DNA of 64,000 nt from Cephalotrichum gorgonifer (lineage: Eukaryota > Ascomycota > Sordariomycetes > Microascales > Microascaceae): positions 1-64,000 of the forward strand of contig ONZQ02000002.1 in NCBI GenBank assembly GCA_900312665.1, given 5' to 3'. The stretch's first letter is position 1. Each line of letters starts with the position of its first letter. The translations under genes and the position numbers were made by a program. This document shows positions 32,568 to 44,876 of this stretch, piece by piece. Below the pieces are notes generated by a model. It had not been told where the DNA came from. It saw nothing but the letters and a program-made list of their open reading frames with translations, and made no database searches.

Positions 32568-33491
32568 ACGCCGATCCCTTTAGATCTCCTTTCTCTTTTA
32601 ATCCTTTTTGTCCCCAGCCCTCTTACGTTTGCGATGGGATGGTCGCCTAGGACATCGCCATCGCAATCTCGGCGGCTACAAGAGAACCGCGGTGCTGGGG
32701 TCGGGAGACGGTGGGATATAACAGTTTGCGCCATAGACATCGGCGTCCTGGATTCGTTTCTGCTCTGATTGTTCTTATTGATCCTGACTGTAGGAGTTGT
32801 ACGGGTTGTACGTGGTCGGTCGGTCGGTGGTGGGAATTACATGTATGGGGAAATGTGTTGGATTATGAGGTGGCGTTTGCCAGAAAGAATAGATCTAATT
32901 ACCATAAAGAATGACAACATTAATAGTATTACTGCTTGCTACGCTACTACCTAGAACAAGACGCGATATGTCGACAGCATCTCATCCATTAATGTTGTCT
33001 GTCCTGTCTATCCCGCCGTCCACATGCCTTAACATGAATACTTGGCAGCTGGCACCGTGCGATTATGTGGGGGGGTGTCGACTTGCATGTGCTCGAGTTG
33101 GTGTGCGCACCAGTAATCATTCTTAGCTTCCCGCGCCCGCCAATGAAGCTTTACTCGTAAATTTGTTGGCACTCCACACCTATGGTACCTACCTACGCTT
33201 CCTCCTGGGCCAGCCAAGCTTGAACCTGACGCAACGACGTCCAGGGACGGAGTCTCGATGCCTGCAGGTGTATTTTTGGCATTTATCCTGGAACTACTCT
33301 CCCCTTAGCCCTCATCTCAGATATCGGATGGCGAGACGGAGACGAGATCTGCCGTTCTGACCGTTTTCTTTCATCATCGCCTTCATCTTCATCCTCACCT
33401 ACTCGTACATCTTTATCTTCATCTTTCGCAGCGTGGCTCACCCAGTCGTCATCTTCTCTCTACCACCTGAGTGTTATTTCCAGCCGGTGAC
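32568..33491 (+). other. Intergenic, VRG4 to ALE1
   Basis: No gene. A pyrimidine-rich block of repeated catctt/cttcat words at about 33361-33440 lies just upstream of the ALE1 start, as is common in fungal core promoters. Confidence 0.5.
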
Positions 33492-35468
33492 ATGCTTCCC
33501 CTCGTGCAGAGAGGTAAGTGTCATCCATCATAAGAGCGCGCTGGATCTCTCCATCCAGCTACAGCGACCTTCCCCCATTCAACGGCACTCTCTGGTCTCT
33601 CTGCTCCTTGCCTATCGACTGCTCATCCGTTGCCACCCCCCGTCGCTAATATTCCACCCCGCGCATCATAGTTTTCGAGTATCTAGCCCCGGCTTTGGGC
33701 GCCTCGCCAGATGAATGTATGTCTTCTTATCCCGAGCCCCTTTGTGTATGACCATCGACCCAACCATGATTTTCTTTTAGTGAAGCTCGTAGCATCTTTC
33801 CTCCTGTCCTATCCCCTAGCCGCACTCTTGAAGCGGATCCCGGACAATAGGCCCGAGGCCAAGAATGCATTCATCATCGGGTATGAACTCTCGTCAGCCG
33901 GGCTGCCCAGGCCCTCTCTCCGTCCTTCTTCATACTCCTGGCTAACATCGGCCCCCAGGACCTCAACTTTCTACCTTGTAGGCCTGTTCGATCTCTGGGA
34001 TGGACTGCGGACCCTCCTCATCAGCGCGGGTGGGACTTACCTCCTCGCCAGTCTCATGCGCCGCAGTCCTCTCATGCCCTGGTTCGGCTTCGTCTTCCTC
34101 ATGGGCCACCTGTCCGTGAACCACATGGCGCGCATGCTAGCCGAGAGCTCCTCCGCCGTCGACATTACTGGGGCGCAGATGGTACTTGTCATGAAGCTGA
34201 GTGCTTTCTGCTGGAATGTTGCCGACGGCCAACTTCCCGTCGCCGAGCTGTCTCCCTTCCAGAAGGATAGGATGCTGCCCGAGCTTCCTGGCCTTCTCGA
34301 TTATATGGCCTATGTCTTCTTCTTTCCCTCCCTGTTCGCGGGCCCATCCTTCGACTTCGCCGAGTACCGTCGATGGCTCGACACGACCATGTTCCAGGTC
34401 CCGAGCCAGGTTGAACCGTCTAAGCGACCGCCCGTGAGGAGGAAGCGGAAGATTCCCCGAAGCGGGACTCCGGCCGCGTGGAAGGCTGCTACCGGATTGT
34501 TCTGGATAGGGGGCTTCATCTACCTCTCCAAGTGGTACTCCACTGCCCACCTCTCGACCCCCGAGTTCGCGTCGCGTAGCTTCCTCGGACGGGTGGTGAC
34601 CTTGTACTTGGTCGGGCTTACGGCACGACTCAAGTACTACGGCGTCTGGACGTTGACCGAGGGCGCTTGCATCTTGACTGGCCTGGGGTACAATGGCGTC
34701 GACCTGAACACGGGGAGGGTTTCCTGGAACCGACTCCAGAACATCGATCCCTGGGGTGTAGAGCTTGCGCAGAATGCGAGGGGGTATCTCGCATCCTGGA
34801 ACATGAACACCAACCAATGGTTGAGGAACTACGTCTACCTGCGGGTGACGCCGAAAGGGAAGAAGCCCGGCTTCCGCTCGAGTCTCATCACCTTCGGCAC
34901 TAGTGCGTTCTGGCACGGGTTCCATCCCGGCTATTACCTATCCTTTGTGTTTGCCAGCTTCGTGCAGACCGTCGCCAAGAGTGAGCATTTCCCCCCCTTC
35001 CCTGCTCGCCTCGGAGAGAAAGAAGAGCGCTGACAGCCGGCACCTCATACAGATTACCGCCGCTACCTGAGGCCGTTCTTCTTGGACCCCGTGACTGGTC
35101 TGGGCACCCCTGCCAAGATCTACTACGACATCCTCTCGGTTCTCGTGACGCAGCTCACATTCACCTTCATAATGGCACCCTTCATCATCCTCACCCTCTC
35201 TGGGTCGTTGCGGGTATGGGCTCAGATGTACTTCTACCCCGTCATAGTTACCGCGCTCTCTATAGCCTTCTTCTCCTCCCCGGGCAAGCAGTTCCTCCGG
35301 CAGAAGTTGGAGCAAAGGCAGCGGAAACTCGGGGGCAAGCTCGCCCGCACCACGAGCCAGGAGAGTCTGACGTCGAAGGAGCCGGTCTATGGCCTGTCGG
35401 CGGATCCGGAGCGAGACATTTCTGAGATTATGGAGGAGATCAGGGTGGACAAGAAGAAGTCGTCATGA
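33492..35468 (+). CDS. ALE1: Lysophospholipid acyltransferase (MBOAT, Ale1 type)
   Basis: Five exons: 33492-33513, 33672-33716, 33781-33880, 33959-34980, 35053-35468; CDS 1605 nt, 534 residues. The first two exons are only 22 and 45 nt and give MLPLVQRVFEYLAPALGASP, which fits the family start (xGAS(P/I)DELKL). MBOAT features: many hydrophobic segments, the MGHLSVNHMARM segment, the WNMNTNQWLRNYVYLRV block with the conserved Asn and the catalytic His in TSAFWHGFHPGYY. Ale1 reacylates lysophospholipids in the ER (Lands cycle). The C-terminal tail is basic and Ser-rich. The third intron (33881-33958, 78 bp) is in frame and free of stop codons. Confidence 0.95.
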
Positions 35469-36183
35469 GGGGCGTGAATTCTAGGGCACCACAGAGCTAG
35501 GGTGGCTACCACGACGTAACGATATCGCAACCGTTGCTTCATTGGACAAGATTGGATAGAAACCAGTTATGGTATGGATCGGCTCGTGCAACCGTGCCCA
35601 CGTCGCACTGGTATAGTAGAGTTTTAATAGCATGTCGGCAGAACGGAGTTAGTTCTAGGAGTATTTATGGGATACCTTAATAATCGGCCACCATTACGCC
35701 ATAGATAGACACGCATTCCAACTGTCAAATTGCGCAAAGGATCCATTCTGAAATTATACTACATATATCCGTGAATCGTTCATTAATATCATATACACTT
35801 CTTGTCCTCTCGTACATTGAACGTATTGACCCGTCCGTCATAAACATCTTGAAGCTGGCAGGGTCTCAACTTCCTTCGTGATGTCGTGTCTAAACATAAA
35901 AAGGAAGCGGCGCGCGGGAAGGGGTATTCTTTACGCCAGCGTGAGCCGAATCTAGAAAAAGAAAACATAGCATCATCATCGATGCAGGTGAAAGATGGGG
36001 TCGGAGGGGGCCGGTCTGCCCAAGAAAGGGGGAACAAATGAGAAAAATGGTCGTCGCTTGTATGTTTATAAACTCGTGAAAGGCGTTGGAGGTTCGGGGT
36101 CACCCCGATAAGATGCTCTTGGGGGAGGAGGTAAATTGTGGTAAGCGAGAATGGAAGGGCTCCGAAGCGTGGTATGTCGACGC
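35469..36183. other. Convergent intergenic region, ALE1 / serine-rich protein
   Basis: Shared 3' region of 715 bp. A minus-strand frame (35789-36346) runs from it into the last exon of the serine-rich gene in another frame and is not a gene. AT-richer at about 35640-35800, as expected for 3' ends. Confidence 0.5.
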
Positions 36184-39027
36184 TCAGCGAGAGCCCCAGC
36201 CTTGGCGTACTCCGAGGACGACCAGGGCGATGACGGCGCCGATGACGAGAAGGCCAACGATGGACATGTATCGATTCAACCGCCGCCACCATCGTGCGCC
36301 TTCGTAGTGGTCCTCCTGGCGTAACGTTGACGGTTGGGGAGGGCATGTCCGAACATCGAGGCTACTCAAACTGCCGTCCCCCTCCTCCATCTCGAGAAGG
36401 GGGTTGGGCGGCAGGGGTAGGCAAGCACCAGCCATCCATGCTGTGTACTAGTTAGCATGAAGACAGGAGTAGGGATATCGGCTCAGAGAGCGAGGGGGTT
36501 ACCCTACCGAATGGGAATATGAACCCAACAATGAACAGTGCCACCTGAAGATTTCGCCGACCGAGCAGGGGACCATCAGCGGACCACGTCGTAGAAGGCG
36601 GCTCCCATACGCTGTATCTGCTCGCGCGGTTATCGTGGCGGAGATGCGGTGACCAAAGGCTTGACGTCTGTCGTCGCAAAAAGCTCCCAGGATCGTAAGT
36701 CTGCTCTTCCCCGGAATGCGGCATTTGGTCCTGGTCCGCAATATCGTGGCGGCTGCTCTTTCGTCTGCCTTTCTTCGGGCGGCGACGCTGGCTGTGCATC
36801 TGGGATGGGATGTGTTCTCTCGTAGGAGATCCGCTGCGGTATAAGCTAGCAGGCCTGCTTTCGCTCGCCTCCGAGAATGTCGACTCTGAAGAGTATGCAA
36901 GGAATCTCCTCTCGCCACTGCCGTAGTATAGCCTAGTGAAGGATGTGTATCAGAATGTGTGTACGGGACACGAGTTGAGGGTCATATGGAGAGTAAGGGA
37001 CGTTTTTCTCTCATAGAATGTGCATGTTGTGCTGAGGCTGTGGCTTACCTTGCCCATGTTGGTAACGTTACGGAAGAAAAACTGTTGGCTCTTGAGCTGG
37101 ATGATGACCCAAGGTTCCCGTCCGACGACATAGAAAAAAGTGCTGCAAGACGAGTTCGGGAGGGCCGCTGATGAAGGGCGTACAAGTCCGTCAACCCGTC
37201 TCCATGCTCGTCCTGGTCCCTAATCTGACGGAGGTCACGCTGACTGGGGCGTGCCAAGGATGCTTGCGGGCGGTCCACGGAGCCGCTGTGAGAGTGGGAG
37301 TTGGACATAGAGCGTTCGTCGATCGAGGATGAGATGCTTAGCATGTTTCGACTGTGATTCATGGGCAAGCCACTGCTCCGCCTGGCTTGGTAGGATGCCA
37401 GGGAGAGAGAGCGAGAAGCCGGCTCGCTTCCCCCTTCACTCTCTGAGTGGACGGTGGACAGCTGGGAGCTCCATTGGTGCGGGTGCGAAGTCATGTGAGG
37501 TGCTGTCGAGCTCGAAAGGACGTCGGCGGTAGGCTTGGACCGCTTGTCTTGCAGAATACTAGAGAAGGCCTGGGGTCCGCCCTGTAGGTAAGCTGTGGCG
37601 GGAGCTGCTAGGAGTACGGAGTGTGTGGCCTCTTGGCTGAGAACACTCGTGATTGACTTCAGAGATGCGGCCCGTCTTAGGCTCTCCCGGGATATCGACT
37701 TGTAAAACCCGAGTCTCTCTACCGAGGGCTTACGGCGGGGCTGGAGCGGCAGGACGAGGAGGCTCTCCTGAGAGTATTCCTGGCGGACGGTCCGTCGAGT
37801 AGCTCTCACCGGCGACGACGACACCGGTGATGATCCGCCGTGGACAACGTAGTTATCGTCGCTCCCAGGCGATGTTGGAGGCTCACCGGTGTAAGCTGTG
37901 GGGGAGGGAGAGGGTGATTGGCCGAGTACGCGGTAGTTTAGGTCATCGGATGCGGACGAATGGCTGAAGTTGCTTGGCTGGTACGGCGAGGTGGAGGCGT
38001 GGACTTCGTAATTGTCCGTCTCTGACGTAGTCGACGGCGTATGGATAGACCGGAGGGAGGACTCTGAAGGTTGGGCGACGAGCTCCAGTGGTAAGGAGAT
38101 CGGAGATTCCTCCAGCTTGCACGGTGGTAGATCGGGAGGAGAAGCTGAGCTAGAGGGGATGGTCTCCTTCAAATTTGGCGTTTTGGGGACTTTGCGCAGG
38201 CCACCAAGCATGCGGTAGTTCCACGGGGATGAGGTGGTCAGAGGATCTTCGTGGAGGGGCGCGCGGGTGGGCGTGGCCGTGGCCGTGGGCGTGTCGGTAG
38301 ACGCGGGAGATGAAGTTGAGGTTCGCGTGTAAGCCGAGGAAGTACTTCGGTCGTGTTCCCGCAAAGTAGTCAAAGGAGAACTTGCCGGCTGGTCGTCGGT
38401 GAAGGGATCCGAGGCAATCGAAGTAGTCGAATACGACAACGGCGGAGACTGAAGATCGCGATCGTGGCCGCGCTGGGGAATCAAGGAAAATGTTTTATCC
38501 GAGTTGATGGCGATGATGTGTCGCCTTTTCGACCACGGTCGTTGGTGCTGCCCTGGGGGTGACGTGCTGGTGTGGCCATCTGCTTGGGGCGGCGACTGGG
38601 ACGGGGACGACCCAGATAGCGCATTAATATTATAATTAGGAGAGTAATATGAGCGAGTGTTAATATCAGGGGGTGTGGCGGAGGATTGGAATGGGGAATC
38701 CGAGTCTGAAACCGTGACACCCCTACTACCCCTGGCTGACGGCGGCGACGACCCGAAGAGGGCGGAGCTAGAGGGGGGCGAAGAAGAGAGGTCGGATCCT
38801 TGGAAGGCACCAACACCTTCGGGTTCTGCTAAGAGTGCATCGCTGGGCCGACTTGAAGATAGCTGGCGGCTGGTATTTCTGGAGGAGCTTTGGCTTTGCT
38901 CGCCATCCGGCCTGGGTGGTGAGTAGGGGACCAATCGAATGCCCAGCGAGTTGTTCAGCGAAGTGGACCGGGAGCTCGATATCTCGGCGAGAGGCGGCCG
39001 CTGGCGGCGGAGGGGCGGCGGAGACAT
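36184..39027 (-). CDS. Serine-rich two-TM protein with NYxV-type repeats, function unknown
   Basis: Three exons: 39027-37049, 36932-36508, 36440-36184; CDS 2661 nt, 886 residues; phases close at both introns. The first 800 residues are Ser/Pro/Thr-rich and look disordered. Four related motifs stand out: WNYRMLGGLRKVPKTP (about residue 268), DNYEVHAS (about 338), LNYRVLGQ (about 363) and DNYVVHGG (about 390). The C-terminus has two hydrophobic segments, LQVALFIVGFIFPFAWMAG and YMSIVGLLVIGAVIALVVLG, with a 55-residue acidic/polar loop between them. I recall similar unnamed 'serine-rich protein' entries in moulds but no function. The true start is the ATG at 39027 (MSPPPLRRQRPPLAEIS); upstream codons lack ATG. 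A tail-anchored regulator or scaffold is possible; this is a guess. Confidence 0.8.
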
Positions 39028-39780
39028 AGTCGGACCTGGGGCGTGGCGGGACGCTAGCGGCCTTCCCAACTCCCCGTCGTCTCAGTAAGAGGCAAAGTTC
39101 GCTCCTGCTTCCACATGCGGGGCGTTCATGAACTGGCGTCCAAAGTATAATCGAGTAGTCGGGTCCAATGGCGCAAGAGTAGCAAGGATGATATACAAGA
39201 AGCTCCTAGGCGGAAGTGGAGGCAAAAGGATAAGAGAAAGAAGAAGGAAAAGCAAAATCGAAACAAGGGTAACGAATGAAGGAATGAATCTCTCGAATGG
39301 GGGACGAGGCGGTCATAAGCGGTCCAGCGACTCGTATGGCTGGGAATCAGTGGATAGATTATAGACAGATGGGGAAGCCCGTGCGGATAAATGCTATGAG
39401 TTGGCAGTGGTGGTGAGCATCTTGGGATGTTGCCGAGCGCGAGATCCCCAGTTCGGTCGGCTGCGGGACTAGCCTCTTTCGCAACCTTTGAGGAGGACGG
39501 AAGAAGAGAAGAGGAGGAATGGCAAGCTCGAGGAGAGGTGTGGCTCCCGGCCAAGGTATACTTGTACGAGTACGAGTACGGAGACGGGGACGGAAATGGG
39601 GGTCGGTCAGGAGCATCGGGCAGAGACCTAGATAGGAGGGACGTATTTTTCATCTCAGTGACACCGGCCGGGGTGGAGATAGCCCCAACCGCCGTGGCCT
39701 TGTTTGGACCGCGCATCGGGGACAGACACGAGAGCGAACCCCTGGTACGTTAGTACAAGTACTAGTATCAGTACCGGTAC

Positions 39781-39808
39781 CAGATACCAGATACCAGATA
39801 CCAGATAC
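39781..39808. repeat. 7-bp tandem repeat (cagatac)4
   Basis: Four perfect copies of cagatac in a row, preceded by a gtaccggtac palindrome. A microsatellite; such tracts vary between strains. Confidence 0.9.
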
Positions 39809-42079
39809 CAATGCCCAATACCCAAACAATACACCATTCCATAATAACAGGCCCTAATAATACTGGTACGGTGGGTGTAAGAGTACCTCCGAGCTGTTCA
39901 CCTGCCCGCATATGCAGGAAGTAGCGCTAAGATCAGACTGGCTGACAACTGACATGATATGTCGGAGACAGAAGGCAGGAGGCACCCGGGGTCGACAGCT
40001 TCAGACCAGGGGTGAGTGGCTGGGGCCATTGGATGGACTGGGACTAAAAGCAAGAGGGAAAACAACGCAATACCAATGTTCCACGACCGACTGGCGTCCA
40101 AGTTTGGGTAGCAGGTACGAGTATACCAAATAAAGTACGGCGTGATGTATAAGGTATCCCGATACATTACTCGTCTAAGATGCAATGCCTCGCTCGATAC
40201 CTACATGTATGTCCATACAAGTACGCCGTAACTTCATTATACAACAAAGACCGGGCACGGCACTAGCCAGAGTCTCGGATGAAGAAACTACTCGACTATC
40301 CTGACACAAGCGCTCGTCGGCCCACTCATCCGTCCTTCGGGCGCGTCCATCCTCCTCCGTGCACCAATGTCACATTCAGCAAGTAGTGGGGTGGGCGGTA
40401 CCTGCATTCGCGCCCTCGTCTGGGCTAGCGCCGAGAGACTAGGTAGGTTCTTTGATACACCCGTCGAGTTGTACTTGCCTCCACATGTCATGGGTGTGAG
40501 CACAAGTAATATGGCGAAAAACTAGTACGGATACAAATACTTGTCCTCGTCCAGAGCGGCACTCCTCCTTCTCGACATGGATGTGGCCGGGGGAGGACCG
40601 TGGCCTCCAAGAACTTGGGTCCACCCATCTGCTGTGGCGTCACGCTCTTTGTTTGAGCTCGAATCTGTAGGCGGCGCCCATAACAGCAGCCCGGCGTCGA
40701 TTGTTTCGAACATGGCATAGCTTGCATCTAGGATTCAGGATCCAGGACGCAACGACAAATGGATGGACGTAGACTCTCCTGCTCGTACTTGCCGCCATTG
40801 GAAGTGACATACAGACCAATACCCAATACCCAATACTGGTACAGGTACGAGTACGATGGTGGGCAGTCGCCGGCTGCAGCTTGGAGGCCATCCTCTCACC
40901 GCCTCGAAATCAACAACCCCAGAGGTGAAGTACTTTTTTATTAGTTAGTAATACGAGTCATTGTGAAATATATCTTGTACTCGTACTCGTACTCCCTAAA
41001 TCTGACCCTACTGGGGGTGAGAGTGGAGAGTGAGGCCCCAGCCACAGGAACAGCGTGCATTGGCGAAATTAACATCTCAAGTCTTGCCCATTCACACACT
41101 CAAGAACACTGCACTAACGCTGCACCCCTTTCTCGGACATCGAACATTAGAAGGTGGGTCCACGAGCGAAATGTTCTGTACAAGTACGAGGACATCCCAG
41201 AGCGGCGGCCCACGAGAAAGAAAATGAAGAAAAAGGAAAGTAAATAAGATGAAGAAGGACGAACAAAACATGTTCGGGCAGGATGGATTGGTTCTGGTGG
41301 GTGACCCCCCAAATAAGCCCCTGCCCTCCGACCCAGTGGTTCTTCGGAGGTTTTATTTTTATTTTTATTGCCACCTCATCATTCGGCCAAGCTGCCGCAT
41401 GCGAACCATTAAACCGAAAGGAATCGGCGCGCGTTTTTCGCGTCACGGATATGGTCGCACCAGTGGATGTGCGTGGGCAGGCTCGACGACCCATTGGTAC
41501 TTTGCACAAGTACTCTCGTACTTGAAGACTGAGGAGAGGTTCCATTGGCCGGGCCCACTGGCCCCCCTGCCCTAGTCAAACTCGCCATGGATAATGCCAG
41601 AGGGAAGATAATAGGAACGTGGGGTAATACCTGTAAGCATTGTCTGTCTACAAGTAATATTACCGCCAGACCAGCATAGTTGGTCTGCCCATCCTTCAGT
41701 GTGGATCGGTGTTTCAAAGCGCGAGCATTCCTGCCCTGCCCGTCATTTCTTTGGGAAGCACAACAGAACGCAGGGGACGATCTGGCTCACTGGCAAATAT
41801 AGAAGGAAGGCCAAACATTCTCTAGACGCTCATCGAGTGCACCTGGGGCGTGCTACAGAGTCCGCCAATCTCTCTTGTTCTAATCAACTCCGAGACGCGA
41901 GCCGGAGGCGAGCAATACCAGCCAACCGCTCCATTCTCCCACCTCCAGCCGCCCAGTTCGCTGGCCCTTCCGACGGCTTGACGTGACGTGACGCCGAGCA
42001 GCGATACTACCCCACCGCCGCTCCCCCACACTTCAGACCACGGACCACACACGTCAGACCGCAGACCACAGATCACAAC

Positions 42080-42121
42080 CCACAGACAACAGGCCACGGA
42101 CAGCAGGCCACAGACAACAGA
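42080..42121. repeat. 14-bp tandem repeat, three copies
   Basis: The units ccacagacaacagg, ccacggacagcagg and ccacagacaacaga follow each other directly. Degenerate copies (cagaccacagatcacaa and similar) extend upstream to about 42030. It lies 30 bp before the RCE1 start, so it is in its leader or core promoter. Confidence 0.85.
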
Positions 42122-42150
42122 TCATAGCTCGGCTAGGATCAACGTTTCCG

Positions 42151-43320
42151 ATGGTTGAAACACCCGGCGATTCGGGGTCCATCAACGGCCCTCGCCAGAT
42201 CTCTCTTACACTCGGCGGTCCAGCAGCAGGCTTACTATTGGTACATCCGAGTCCAACCCAACCATTCACAGGCAAAGCACAGTCCCTAATCGGCCATGGT
42301 CATGTACTAACATACGTCGGCCTGTAGCTCCTCTACACCCTTCTCTACGTGCTTCCTCTGTATGCATCCAAACGTACGAGGCCATCTCCCACCTTGTCGA
42401 GGGACTCGCCCCTCGTGATCCAAGCACGCATCACGTCCGTCACCGTCTCGACGGCTCTCTGCTCTGTCCTGACCTTTCTCATTCTCTCGGCACGTTCCGA
42501 TGATGGGTCGGATTCGGGGTCCATCTCCCCACTGCGGGCCATGGGCTACTGGCCCCTCGGTCTCTGGCATTCACTCAGATCCCTTGCCCTGGTAGCCCTG
42601 CTATTTGCAGGCCCCCTTTATGAAGCCTTAGTCGTGTATGGAATGTGGAAGGATTGGACCACCCTTCAACCCTTGTACGACATCTGGTATGAGTGGACCT
42701 CCTGGAGGAATTTCGTCGTGGTATGTAGTTTTCTTTCTCCCCCCCCCCTTTTTTTGGCCCGCGGAAAGGAATCTTCTGCCTCGCCCCTTCTCCCCATGCT
42801 CGCACAGAGGCCGGCCCCCATTGTCCAGTTCACTCCTTACATATACATTCTATAGGGCCCGGTGACCGAGGAACTTCTCTTTAGGTCAGCTGCCGTTCCA
42901 CTCCTCGTCGGTGCCGGGGTGTCACTCGGCAAGATCGTCTTCTTGACGCCCATCATCTTCGGACTCGCTCACATCCATCACTTCTACGAGTTCCGCCTTA
43001 CCCATCCACACGTTCCCATTATCGCCGCCGTTGCCCGCTCGTTGCTGCAGTTGACGTACACCACCCTCTTTGGGGCATATGCCACCTTTATATTCCTAAG
43101 GACGGGGAGCCTCCTTGCCATCATTATTGTACATGCCTTTTGTAACGCCATGGGCCTGCCCCGGTTCTGGGGGCACGTCCAGCCTTATTGGATGTATCCC
43201 GGCCAACAGCCGTGGGTGTGGACCTCTGTGTATTATGTCTTGCTGGTGTCGGGGTCTGTGGCATGGTGGTGGCAGCTGTGGCCCTTGACGGAGAGTGGTA
43301 ATGCACTAGCATCTTGGTAG
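42151..43320 (+). CDS. RCE1: CAAX prenyl protease 2 (Rce1)
   Basis: Three exons: 42151-42240, 42328-42720, 42856-43320; CDS 948 nt, 315 residues. It is an intramembrane protease of the CPBP (abortive infection) family that removes the -AAX tripeptide from prenylated proteins such as Ras and a-factor in the ER. Catalytic features are visible: GPVTEELLFRSAAVP (the EExxxR motif), the FGLAHIHHFYEFRL segment with its conserved His, and IIIVHAFCNAMGLPRFWGH. Several TM helices are present (for example ALVALLFAGPLYEALVVY). Intron 1 ends in an ideal tactaac branch site followed by ctgtag. It converges with MMM1, with 163 bp between stops. Confidence 0.95.
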
Positions 43321-43483
43321 TAATAGCTAATGGCCGTCCATGTGTTCAATGTTCTATTGATTGCGCACAATGTCTAAGATGTCGATGTTTTAAATGGTGA
43401 CTCCTAGCGTGAGTTTACTAAGGCTTGGGCTGAGACGTGTCCGACAATTTATTGCCACGATGAAACACCCCCCTATTTTGATT

Positions 43484-44876
43484 TCAAGATGGTGCCGAGG
43501 ATATGGGCAACTGGGAATTCCCACCAACGCCCGGCAACCCGCCCGGCATGGGAAGGTCGTCTTGCTCTCTGAACCGCCTTCTCAGCCGAAATGAGCCGTG
43601 ACCACGGTCAAGGTCGATGTCTCGGCCGTGTCTTTTTTCTGCGTCAGCCTCATCCTGGGCTTGGGCTTCCGCTTTAACATCACCCGCCATATCCTTCCCC
43701 CGCATCTTCCCTACGGAACCTGCACCACTCCCGCTACTGCTGCTCCCTATGGCGTCGCCCAGGTTGTCCTCGGGGCACCTCGTATTCTTCTTCCGCGGCC
43801 ACAGACTGGGCAGGGCAATCTCCTGGAAGCGGGGTTCGACACAGCGTTCGTCAAACCACCGATGTAGGCGAGACTCTATCAGCTGTGCGATTTTGGGCAC
43901 GTCTTGTAGTCGGGACCTGCTACCCAAGAGGCTTCGGACCGAGAAGTCCAGGCGGTAATCATCGAGGAAGTTGAATGCCATCATGGTCGGCGTTGACTGC
44001 GAGGGATTGCTCGGGATAAAGGAGATTGATAGAGTGCCGCTGAAGCGAACAACGGAGACGGCCAAGGCTACTGGTAGCACGGCAGTCAGCTTCTGAGGGT
44101 AGTTCAGAAGCAGCTTCGTCTCGAGGGCGAGGGTAAGGACGTCGCTCAAGTCGACGTCCATCCGGGCCTGCAGGCGCGCTCCCTCTCTGGAGGCCATGCT
44201 AGGGTCCAGTGCTTTCCCACTCCCCAGGTCGAGTCCATCCTCGTCAACGGGTATGACTCGACAGTTGCTAAAGATCGGGAAGTCCTCCCCGAGCGTCAGT
44301 TCAGTCACTCTGATTTCGTCTAGGTAGCTGGGGCGCGACGTCCCGTTAAGGGCCTTGGTGAGTGAGCTGAGGATCGCATCGTCGTGCTGTGCGTCGCTGC
44401 GGAACTGGGCGATCGTCTGCGCTATTAGCACGTTGAACCAGTCGAGGCTCTCGGGCTGATGGCTCTCCACGTTGTAGTAGGTCTTGCTTAAGATCGACCC
44501 GATGGTCAGGGTCGGCGGGCCCCGAAGAACCGTCGACTTCCTTCTTTTTAGGGGTCCCTGGGGCTGGCCGTTCCGGGTGGTGGCCTGGGCGGCGGTTCGC
44601 AGGCTCAGCAAAGATCGCTTGTGCGCGAGGGTCCTGGACCGACGCTCAGTCGCTCTTATTGAAGCCGTGACATCTGGAGACGGCGGGTCGCCGAAAATGA
44701 AGAACTTGATGAACGCGGCCAGGATGAGAACCACAGAGAGTTGCCCAACCACGAGTCCTTGGGTGAACGAGAATCTGACGGAGTAGGTTAGCAAGAAAAA
44801 ACTTGATGCAGAGTGGTCTGTATATTCGTGAGCCATACGCTGGTTCTGCATTGGGTGGGCAGGTATCGGTTGTCAT
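43484..44876 (-). CDS. MMM1: ERMES complex subunit Mmm1 (SMP domain)
   Basis: Two exons, 44876-44839 and 44774-43484; CDS 1329 nt, 442 residues. The first exon gives MTTDTCPPNAEP, and the splice joins it to FSFTQGLVVGQLSVVLILAA, the single TM helix that anchors Mmm1 in the ER. The SMP lipid-binding domain follows (about residues 110-360: LDWFNVLIAQTIAQFRSDAQ; VTELTLGEDFPIFSNCRVIP; ARMDVDLSDVLTLALET; FLDDYRLDFSVRSLLGSRSR). Mmm1 pairs with Mdm12, Mdm34 and Mdm10 to tether ER to mitochondria and move phospholipids. The C-terminal tail is charged and low in complexity, as in other moulds. An unspliced frame starting at 44851 exists but would replace the conserved N-terminus. Confidence 0.95.

Larger units (their letters stand above)
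39028..42150. other. Long divergent intergenic region, serine-rich protein / RCE1
   Basis: 3.1 kb without a gene I can support. It is crowded with gtac-centred words (tacgagtac at about 39564-39580, 40851-40857 and 40978-40992; gtacaagtac at about 39753) and short tandem repeats described separately. A 196-codon minus frame (39126-39716) is Ser/Leu/Phe-rich leader-like sequence and is not accepted. Confidence 0.5.

Noticed and set aside
34137..34925. 262-codon frame on the minus strand
   Set aside because: It lies entirely opposite the ALE1 MBOAT exon and mirrors its codon bias; no family resemblance of its own.
39126..39716. 196-codon minus-strand frame
   Set aside because: Ser/Leu/Phe-rich composition typical of translated CT-rich leader; located just upstream of the serine-rich gene; no motif.
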